From the NCBI GenBank assembly GCA_028565635.1, contig JAOXYB010042860.1, positions 1 to 12,727 of the forward strand: DNA of 12,727 bases, given 5' to 3'. The translations under genes and the position numbers were made by a program. The notes under the pieces are model-generated. The model searched no databases and was not told the DNA's origin. It worked only from the letters and a program-made list of their open reading frames with translations. Shown here in pieces: positions 1-8,100 of the stretch (position 1 is the first letter of the stretch; each line of letters starts with the position of its first letter). This DNA comes from Phoronis ovalis (lineage: Eukaryota > Phoronida > Phoronidae).

Positions 1-454
1 ATATGATTCTGTAAATGTTCTAAATGTTTGCATGGTTAATGATAATGAAAAACTGAGTGTGAAGCAATTTGAAAAATAATTAAAGGTTTTTCAACTTTTG
101 GAAAAATCCGAAAAAGGGTGTGATTAAATTTGATTTGAAAGGTCAAAGTAAAAAAGGTAAAAAACGCAATATAATTGAAATTAAATATTTTAATTTCTGT
201 ATGTTTTTGTTTGGAAAGTCTCACTCCTTAAACAGGGTTTATTAAGATATCGAGAAAAGGGGTGAGCTAGTTTTGAAAGATGTGAATTGAAAATATTTAC
301 TACAAAATACGCATAATGTACAACTAACTACCTGTGCATATGAAAATAATTTAATAAAACCAGACTGGAAACTAAAGATATTTATACGTAGGTCTACAAT
401 TCTGAGTGTACAAGACAAATATAACACCCAAGATGGAATATACATCACCGATAT

Positions 455-476
455 GGGCGGAGCTATTGGGCGGGGC
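455..476. promoter_or_regulatory. Paired GC boxes with an inverted CCAAT motif
   Basis: Two near-identical GC boxes, GGGCGGAGC (455-463) and GGGCGGGGC (468-476), are separated by TATT. ATTGG at 465-469 is a reverse CCAAT box abutting the second GC box. An AAGATGG motif resembling a YY1/initiator site lies about 25 bases to the left. In an AT-rich region this resembles an NF-Y plus Sp1 type proximal promoter, but no transcript start or nearby coding exon supports it. A chance island or a repeat fragment is equally possible. Confidence 0.25.
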
Positions 477-2216
477 TGGTAAAGGTAATGCATGTTAGCT
501 GGGATAGGTAGAAACAACAAGGAAAAACATGATATTCAAGCTCTGCGCTACAAACGTAACTTAAAATTATTCACAATATTATATAGGCAATCTATTCTTT
601 ACCATCTCAAAAAAGCTAGTATATTGTATTTTAATATTATATTTCAGGTATTTCTTTTTGTATATTAAAACTTCTATACAGAAATTTACATTTCATTCAA
701 AGTCCTTTGCACACATTCCGATACTGTTAACAAATGAATCTTTGCCAGAAATTTAGCAAGTAGCCAATCGAAATTCCAGGAACTGTACTTATGAAACAGG
801 ACATACTATAGACTTTTACTCCTTATAAAATGAACTTTGGCACACAAAAATGTTTGTAAAATACATGGAATAAAGTTCCTCAAAGAAAATCAAACTGCTA
901 ATACATTTAGTTACGTTTCACCTTTATTGATAGATTGATGTTATGCCCAAAACACAACAACACTTTTACAATTTGCAATACATCGGAATTCACTGAAATT
1001 ATTAAAAAGGCAGCAGCGCAACAATAAGCTTATACAAAACCAATGCATCATTTCTTTCTTTTTTGGAAGAGTTTTTGTCATTTGTCTATTTTAAAAGTAA
1101 TAAAATATAACATATACTTTTTTAAGCTACTTCCTATACAGACTGTGCCACTGTGCTTACCAGTAATCACATCTTTTTGAAAAAACTTACCTACTTTATC
1201 ACATCAGCTATCAATATACAATGAATGTGAGATATCATAAGAAAAACATTGAAAGGCTAAATCCTATTAAATGTAATTGCCTGTTTTACTTTAATTAATT
1301 TTAATTGAACGTCTAAACACATATATTATACAGAAAAATCACATGTAAAATCTAGTTCATGACCAATTGATCATCACCCATGTTTTTCAGTATCTTTTCG
1401 AGCAAGTAATTTATATTAATTTTAAAACGTTTTTATTTGCTTATGCTGAAAACTTAATTTCCGTTTCAAAATTTGTTACAGAAAAGTAACAGAATTCTTT
1501 GCCAATCAAAAAATTTAGCAGAATTAACTGAGATATATATTGGCAAAAATGGAGTTGTGCATTTATAAAAATTCAAATTATTATTTAATGTTTTTAAACA
1601 ATTAAAAGCAATATTTGAAAAAATACACAATTGTAAACTTTTTCAATGTGTCCATTGGTTTTCATGTAAGGTTTTAAATTTTCATTTTCTGTAAAATTTA
1701 TAAAGGTACATTTCGTAAACACGATTAAACAGAATATCATAAATCAGTCAAATTATTTATCTTTCGGAGCGTATGTGCGGAACAGAATTTAATCATGATT
1801 TTTAAATCAAGCTCTTGCTTAACCTCAAAATAAGGCAAAATAACGTTACAACTTGATTACTTTAAAATATAATATACATATTTGTTATTTACAGAATAAG
1901 TTTGATGTTCTAGTTGTTCTGACATAAATGGTACACGCAACCACTAATTACGAAGTTCTTAAAGTCTTGTTTCATATTAATCATCAAATCAATAGAAAAT
2001 GATAACTTGCAGTTATGAGAATAATTAAATAATTTCATACATATTAATTCAACAATAAAACGTGGAGAAATATATTTAAGTATTAATTTTTTGGATTTAG
2101 CTTGTGAACAGTTTTTAAGAGATATGAATTAAATTTCCAGTTTTATAAAAAGTTAAAGTTGCATGAAATTTTTGTAAACTGTTTTATCATTAATTATACA
2201 TGTACACAGCTCTGTT

Positions 2217-2222
2217 TTTATT
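2217..2222 (-). terminator. Candidate polyadenylation signal for the minus-strand gene
   Basis: TTTATT on the plus strand is AATAAA on the minus strand, about 500 bases past the stop codon at 2716-2718. That would give a 3' UTR of reasonable length. Such hexamers are common by chance in AT-rich DNA, and another lies at 923-928, so the assignment is tentative. Confidence 0.3.
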
Positions 2223-2715
2223 TTACTTCAGATGGGAAGCAAAGTTCAAATATTATAAAGGTTTTTCCCGAAAACTTGTATTTTATGTTATTGATGTTGT
2301 CCAGATTCAGTTGTACGACTGTTGCAATGTGTCAAAACCTGTTGTTTCGTTTTACGACACGGTAATGAAACACAAGTGGTCTAATAAGAGCATGATAAAC
2401 TTTACATATGAAAGTTCTAGAATATTTTATGATTTTATATTTCAAATTTTAAAATAAGTTTTTCCGCAATAGGCATATGTACAAAGAAAATAAAGGAAAG
2501 GTCATGAGACAGTCGTTGAGTTTTTTCGTTACGGTAAATGGTCTCTTTGATGTTGCCGACAGGTAGCTTATGAGTCAGATTAATCTACTAATCTGAACAT
2601 CCTCTCGACCATCTTTGATGATATTTTACCAGATACTGAGAGCAAAATTTTCATTTTTTTACAAAAGCGTACTATGAACTTTTCTTTAAACTTTAGTTAC
2701 GAATAGATTTTTTTC

Positions 2716-3165
2716 CTAATCATACCAACCTTGAGCTGTTAAACCCAATTGTGCATTTTCCATATGTGATTGTGCCAGTGTAACTCCTAGATCAGCTGGC
2801 GTGTAAAAACCGTTTGCAGTAGCATTTTGGTGATAAACTTCACCATAAAAGGAAAAATTTCTAGCAGCAGGATATGGATTCATGGCAGCATTAAACTGCA
2901 TTTGACAACTTGGTAAAAACTCTGTACCAGGGTTAGCACCGAATGTCATACACGATGGTTTATGTGATGATAGGCTTGGTGCCATAGTTCTATAAGTAAA
3001 AGAACACGGGTTCGCGGCTGCAATATCGCTATGATCGGGATGTGTCCATGAGGTTGAGGTTTGCACCGGAATCCTTCTGTCCTGAGCATGTGCAGGTGCT
3101 GGAAGAATTCCAGTACCATGATGGTATGCTTGTAGTGGCGATCTGCAATCCATATCTGAAAGCAC
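2716..3165 (-). CDS. Unrecognised protein, likely terminal (or sole) coding exon
   Basis: An open frame of 149 codons ends in TAG at 2718-2716. It reads like a real protein: rich in Ala, His, Pro, Ser, Tyr and Met, without the Lys/Ile/Asn bias of random frames here, and ending in GLTAQGWYD. The base composition is also clearly richer in G+C than the flanks. On the minus strand it is preceded by a pyrimidine-rich tract and TTAG, so an exon could begin at 3165 in phase 0 (GTG CTT TCA GAT ATG). A second acceptor, CTTTCAG, would start it at 3156. The ATG at 3153-3151 has G at -3 and G at +4, so translation may begin there and give a 145-residue protein (MDCRSPLQ...). I see no signal peptide, membrane segment or known domain. 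The aromatic, His/Pro/Met-rich low-complexity style recalls the C-terminal tail of a developmental transcription factor, but that is impression only. Confidence 0.6.
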   Translation of the reverse strand: MLSDMDCRSPLQAYHHGTGILPAPAHAQDRRIPVQTSTSWTHPDHSDIAAANPCSFTYRTMAPSLSSHKPSCMTFGANPGTEFLPSCQMQFNAAMNPYPAARNFSFYGEVYHQNATANGFYTPADLGVTLAQSHMENAQLGLTAQGWYD

Positions 3166-3565
3166 CTAAGATGACGAGAAAAATGATGCACGGGTCAATA
3201 CCTTCTTTAGTATTATGAGGGAAACGCAATTATTTTACGACCGTATGCCACACAACTAGACATTGGTGTCCATTGTGTACATTAATAAAGCCACTTCACA
3301 TTTAGCTAGTTCAATTGCCTATTTAAAGTAAATTAATATATATTGTCGCATGAAAAAAACAAAAGGCACTGCTTTAAGAATTTTGCCGAAAATCGTGTTG
3401 ATAAGACATAGTTAGAACAAGTGTTAGCAATACAGTTTATCACTTTGGCTGAATTAAGAACTGTTTAACAACTTTTCTGTATAAGTTAATACAGTTATAA
3501 TAAACAGCTTATATTTTCAATGGAATGAACATCCAGTAAGATTACTCCGCATTTATACGACTTAC

Positions 3566-3610
3566 CTAAAAACGGTAACTTCCGTATAGCGCTGATTAGT
3601 AAAACACTAC
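3566..3610 (-). other. Possible upstream exon end with strong splice donor (minus strand)
   Basis: On the minus strand the sequence TTTTTAG is followed by GTAAGT, a consensus donor (GT at 3565-3564). It lies 400 bases upstream of the acceptor before 3165. The sequence ahead contains ATG GCT GCT ACT and runs to a stop after eight codons (MAATVVFY), so it may be a 5' untranslated exon with a short upstream frame. In another frame the last single base would join the 3156 acceptor in the correct phase for the downstream ORF. The 5' limit is unknown; 3610 is approximate. Confidence 0.3.
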
Positions 3611-4600
3611 AGTAGCAGCCATGAAGAAACAATAACGAAATACAAACAAAGTAAAAAGTTTTCACAACGTGTTAATTCCGTAGATTATTGTATACTCTGA
3701 ACTTTTGGCATCGAGGACTACTTTCACGATTATGCAAATCATTATATGAGGAGTAATAACCAATCAAACTGCTTAGGTATAAGATCAAAGTAAATACCGA
3801 CAGTGCAAGCTTTAAACAGTGCAACGCTGTGGAGATTTATAGCAAATTATTGCAGTATGTATTATTATATGGTTACCACAAATGTACCAGACTTTATCTT
3901 CGACTGTCGGTAGACATCAAAGCCGATTTTATCATGTACTGTAAAAAAGTTTAATAGTTAAGTAAAAATTAAGAACTAAATTATAAATTGGCGTCAATGT
4001 AGTAAAAAAGATTTTCATTTCCGTAGTGAGTCAATAATTAACTAGACAGCCGATTGCTTTATACGCGAAATATGTATATGTATAATTTACGATGTTTACG
4101 GCATCATTTTTTATATGGAATCACAGAATATGCCAGAAAAATGCGAAAAAATCTTGTCTGTCATGAAAACTGCACGAGAATATCTGATAATCGTACAAGA
4201 TAGTTCCCGCTTGCCAGAATAATTAGGGTGTTCGTAAAAAACGAAATTCTCGCTTTATAAGTGTATTTCGAGGTTGTGTATTCATCGGATTTTTTTAGTA
4301 GACGGAGAGTCTTCTGTTAGACGCCCATTATATAAAAACCCTCTCAAAAGAATGATAAATCGATGAAATGTCCGCTCTCCAATCCAATTAGGAATAACAC
4401 AATCAATTAATTAGCTCTTTTTGGATATTTTCCGTCTTTAAAAGGCCGAAAAATGTCATCCAATCAGTGCTATTTGAATAAATGCATATTTATTGACATA
4501 TAACATTGAAATTATTTGTTTCAGTACAACATACCCTGTAAGTATTGTCTTGATATACACCCCGAGGGTGGGCCCTCAAAGTTTTTTGACTACGGGGATG
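3611..4600. other. Intergenic region, candidate divergent promoter area
   Basis: No coding sequence is supported. The segment lies between the probable minus-strand gene and the plus-strand PP2C-like gene, so it is where their promoters would be if both begin here. TATAAAA occurs at 4331-4337 and a CCAATCA box at 4460-4466, in an order compatible with plus-strand transcription only if other elements are used. An octamer ATGCAAAT occurs at 3732-3739. None of these is proof of function. Confidence 0.35.
4331..4337 (+). promoter_or_regulatory. TATA-box-like sequence
   Basis: TATAAAA follows ATTA and is followed by a CCCTCTC stretch about 15 bases later. It lies 572 bases upstream of the start codon at 4909, so use as the core promoter would imply a long 5' UTR or a 5' UTR intron. 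Weak evidence in an AT-rich background. Confidence 0.2.
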
Positions 4601-4850
4601 TGCCGCCCAACCCAATCCAAAATTTTAGCTTGTGGTAGCAAGCCAAATTCTAATTCTAATTTTAAGGTAACAATCCAAATTTTATGAAACATAAAGGTAG
4701 CAATCCAAAATTTTAAAATATTCGAGTATAGCAATCCATTTCTACGCAAACTGACCGATACAAACCAAATTTTAAAATTATTTCTGGATACAAACTTAAA
4801 ATAAAATATTTGCTGTAAGCAGTGGGTAGCAATCTAAATTTTCGAATATC
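4556..4850. repeat. ~30 bp minisatellite with a GC-rich head, probable transposon remnant
   Basis: Degenerate copies of GGTAGCAATCCAAATTTT start near 4634, 4665, 4696, 4725, 4755, 4786 and 4825, a spacing of 29-31 bases except for the last (39). A partial copy (CAATCCAAAATTTT) sits at 4613. The array is headed by a GC-rich segment at about 4559-4612 that includes CCCGAGGGTGGGCCCTC and CTACGGGGATGTGCCGCCC. This head-plus-array layout resembles the miniature element in intron 4, although the sequences differ. I find no matching inverted end to the right, so it looks truncated. It ends about 60 bases before the start codon of the plus-strand gene. Confidence 0.7.
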
Positions 4851-4908
4851 AGGATGTAAAATAACTTTCCGATTGTGCTGTTAAACCAACGTCTTCACAA
4901 TTAAGATA

Positions 4909-5177
4909 ATGAGTGACGTAAAAGAATTAACAATGGACGAAGATAGTTATTCTCCAAATAGTTGTCAGACGAAATCAAAAGATAGATACGTCCGAAGCAC
5001 GAATCCCAGCCCTACCCCGAGTCCACAAAAACAGACCCGAGACAACGAATCATCGAAAACAAGTAGGACCAGCGTGCCAAGAAAGTACGTTAAAAACCAT
5101 GATGGACATCGATACGTCTCAGAATCTGACAGCGATCATCAAGAATCGTTACCCTGGTATGCAAAGTGGATAAGCAG
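4909..5177 (+). CDS. PP2D1-like gene, exon 1 (start codon, disordered N-terminus)
   Basis: ATG at 4909 has A at -3. The in-frame stop TAA at 4882-4884, with no ATG between, makes this the first possible start unless an unseen upstream exon joins in. It encodes residues 1-89 plus two bases of codon 90, and ends at CAG before GTATCT. The peptide is hydrophilic and Ser/Pro/Lys-rich, with SPTPSP near residue 33-38 and an acidic ESDSD stretch, typical of a disordered tail with proline-directed phosphorylation sites. It closes with the aromatic LPWYAKWIS. Reading past the donor reaches a stop at 5209-5211. Confidence 0.75.
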
Positions 5178-8100
5178 GTATCTTTTCCTGATAACTAGAC
5201 ACACAAAGTAATGAAATGATTTTACATTTGTTTATTTCATAATTGATAAAAATCGAATTCTGTCGTAATTTTAGAGAAAAAAGATCCTCCAAAACAACTA
5301 TTGTAAACTAAGAACACCAAAAATACCTCTCACAGCAGCAAAATGTGTACAAGTATACCATAAAACCCGAACGCTACCTATGTTCAAAAGCAAAATTAAC
5401 CTCACATTCGATCTGAGATCATTAAATCGATATGTCGCCAAATGAACATTCGTTTTGATATGTAATAATTTGCGTACATGCATACAGAAAAAATAACCCT
5501 GTTATTCAATATATATTTCTGGAATACAGTATATATTTAATCTTACGTTTTGCAGCGCAAATGATTATGGTGAAACCAAAGAAAACAGAAGAGATGACAA
5601 TACTCGGCTAGGAAATGTACCAAAGGGTTTCAATACAATTGGGTACGCATTCTTTCAAAAACCTCAGAGCAAACATTTAAATGTTGAAAATTTACATTTA
5701 TAGAATAAACATAATTTTCCAGGCTTGTCCCAGGCGCAATGATCCAGTGGGAAAGTGTGTCGGATTCTGTGGACGCAAGTATTACTACTGTGAGTGACTA
5801 TTGTTTGACAAGCAAAAAGGCAAAACGTAAGGATTGTTTGAATCTTGTAAAGGTTTCCAGCACGATACATGCTTTTGCTATAGGCCTACTTGGTGTCACA
5901 TTTGACTTACAGTTAAATGCCAAACATTCATCACAGTTCCTACGTACAATGAAACACTCTAAGAATGTATTTACTATTTCTTATTTGTGTGTTGATGTTT
6001 TGAATATACATATACGTGGATTATAAAAAAATAATGTTGTCCTTTTAATTATGCAAATCATGTTAAGCTACACACCACCGATTCACATTGCTTTGAGAAT
6101 CTTTGATCTCAAAATGACCTCAAGTTATTGATATCCTCTAAATGCATATACAACTACTTTCTAATAGTTTCACGTTATTTTAAACCTTTGCCCTGTAGAT
6201 GAGATTTTGACATCAAGGTCAACTTTCTTTCGATCCTGAAGATGCCAAATTATAAAGCCTATACGACTAACCGTTACGAATTGTAGCATGTCTTTTCTAT
6301 ATATTAATTAGAAGGCTACCAAAAAAAATTAAAAAAATAACCCTTTTTAATAGTTTTACCTAAATATACTCAATATGGAAAGCAATATGAGAAATCATTC
6401 AAGGTCATCTCTCTCTCTCTCTCTCCACCCTCGCTATGACCATACAAGTCAAGCAACAAACCTGTAAAACCAACTCGAGGTATGTCCTCTAAAGATTAAT
6501 TGAAAAGATGACGAAAGGTAAAAATCTGAACTTTTAATATCTAAACAACCTTCAAGTTGAAAATTATCAACTTGAAGGTTGTTTAGATATTAAAAGTTCA
6601 GATTTTTACCTTTCGTCAACTTGACCTCTTTGTAACTTGAGCAATTGTTCAAAATATCAAGTTACAACGAAGTAATTTTGATGACCTTTATTTCGGTATA
6701 CTAAAAGGTGACTTTTTAAAATTATTTTGACATCTTCTCAATTAATTTAGTGATCTTTCAATTTTCATAAGGCTATATTTGGAAGACAATTGCAGTTACA
6801 TGTTACTTGAGGTGTGAAATCCCTAGGGGGGGTCAAAAGGTCATTTGGAGGTCAAAGGTCAAATTTCTAAAATTGCTCAACAAGCTCCAAAATGATGGTA
6901 TTAGATTATAGAAAGGTCGTTTTAATAACATTTAATAACATTTATGTATTAAAAGTTGAAATTTATTTTAAGCATCTTTTCTATTAATTTTATGGAGGAA
7001 ACATGCTGCAAGTCGTAACGTGTAGTTCAACAATAATTTGACATATGATAGTCTCAGAGTTAGGAGAGTTGTCCTTAAGGTCAAAATGTGATCTGGATCT
7101 CAAAAATCCAATATTACAAAATGGCATATAATTATCAGAAAGCACTTTTTTCATCTAGAGGTCAATGGAGACATTTTGCGGTAAAAAAGCTCAAAAGCAA
7201 TGAATTTAATATTGCTTAAAAGTTCAAAAATGATATTTAAAGGTCATTTAGAGGTCATGTTACGTTCACAAAAGCCAATAGCAGGAACCCTGCATTTTGC
7301 AAAAAGGCTATCTAGTTGTCATTGTTTAATTTTCTGCAACATATCTACTGATTGTAACTCACGGAGTGCTTGGCCAATATACCTGCCAAGCTTTCACAAA
7401 TCTCAAGAGTGTCAAAAAAATGTTTAATAGTATAATTTTTGCAACAGCATGAAATAAAAGTAGAGACCTTGGTGTTTGCTCCATCCGGTTCATTTTTTTC
7501 TGCAATTTATATTAGTGAATTCTTCTCGAAATTTAAGGGCAAGCTTCATAATTATTCATGTGGCGTGTTATTTTATTCAGACCCAGGTGAATTTAATGTC
7601 GCGCAATGACGCAGTTGGCACAGGCATAAGCGTGTAACTTGTCAGGTATATGGCAACTGGCCAAAAGCTATATGGTACAAGATCAGCTGTACTCTGTTCC
7701 ACAAGTCCAGTTATGCCTGGAGGTCTGTACTTGCTAATTTAAAATTAACAACCAACTTCAAAGTTAATCAATTAATAGTATTCTATTTTCAGTTGAGTAA
7801 GGAAAAAGGAACTATTTAGTTTTTCCTTATTCGATTTTGAGTCGTTGAATATTCGATTTTGAGCCGAATAAGGAAAAAGAAACGGTTTCCGTTTTCCCTA
7901 TTCTAATGCTGGTTTTGAATAAGTAACAAGGTGCTCCTTTTTCAATTTGCCATAGCGTACATTTGGGCGTATATCTCTAGAATTTTTTACCATGGGTTGT
8001 GTTTTTTTGCAAATAAATTTTATCTTACTCTGATTGAACATATATAAAACATATATAAATTCACGAAATGACGCGATTATTGATAATTAAGCGCAATTAT

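Larger units (their letters stand above)
1..2715. other. AT-rich non-coding stretch, no gene recognised
   Basis: I see no convincing coding sequence here. Open frames are short, lack splice sites in useful places and have the Phe/Ile/Lys/Asn-rich composition of translated AT-rich DNA. The right-hand part (roughly 2200-2715) is the natural place for the 3' untranslated region of the minus-strand gene ending at 2716. One GC-rich island around 455-476 stands out and is listed separately. No tandem array or terminal-repeat element was noticed in the rest. Confidence 0.6.
6080..7260. repeat. AGGTCA-rich interspersed repeat region
   Basis: AGGTCA or its complement occurs about 13 times: 6115, 6216, 6402, 6622, 6682, 6838, 6849, 6856, 7078, 7159, 7241 and 7252, plus GGGTCA at 6830. 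Chance would give fewer than one in this length. Related phrases recur: CATCTTCTCAATTAATTT near 6734 and CATCTTTTCTATTAATTT near 6972 lie about 240 bases apart, and a reversed copy is at about 6487-6510. This suggests degenerate copies of a longer unit, probably transposon-derived. No open frame for a transposase is seen. Confidence 0.6.

Noticed and set aside
242-520. 92-codon minus-strand frame over the GC boxes
   Set aside because: Composition is that of random translation, and there is no supporting splice site or similarity.
2946-3229. Two other minus-strand frames overlapping 2716-3165
   Set aside because: They read through the acceptor region in other frames and lack the compositional signal of the 149-codon frame.
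4634-4843. CRISPR array
   Set aside because: The ~30 bp units are degenerate and continuous without unique spacers, and the sequence is eukaryotic.
5739-6026. Plus-strand 95-codon frame reading past exon 3
   Set aside because: The first part is exon 3; beyond the donor at 5827 the frame has no homology, and splicing there restores phase with exon 4.
7200-7427. 75-codon plus-strand frame in intron 3
   Set aside because: It starts within the AGGTCA repeat region and shows no domain or splice-site support; probably chance.
7590-7740. tRNA or tRNA-derived SINE
   Set aside because: TGGCACAGGCA looks like an A box, but no B box (GGTTCGANTCC) or cloverleaf follows.
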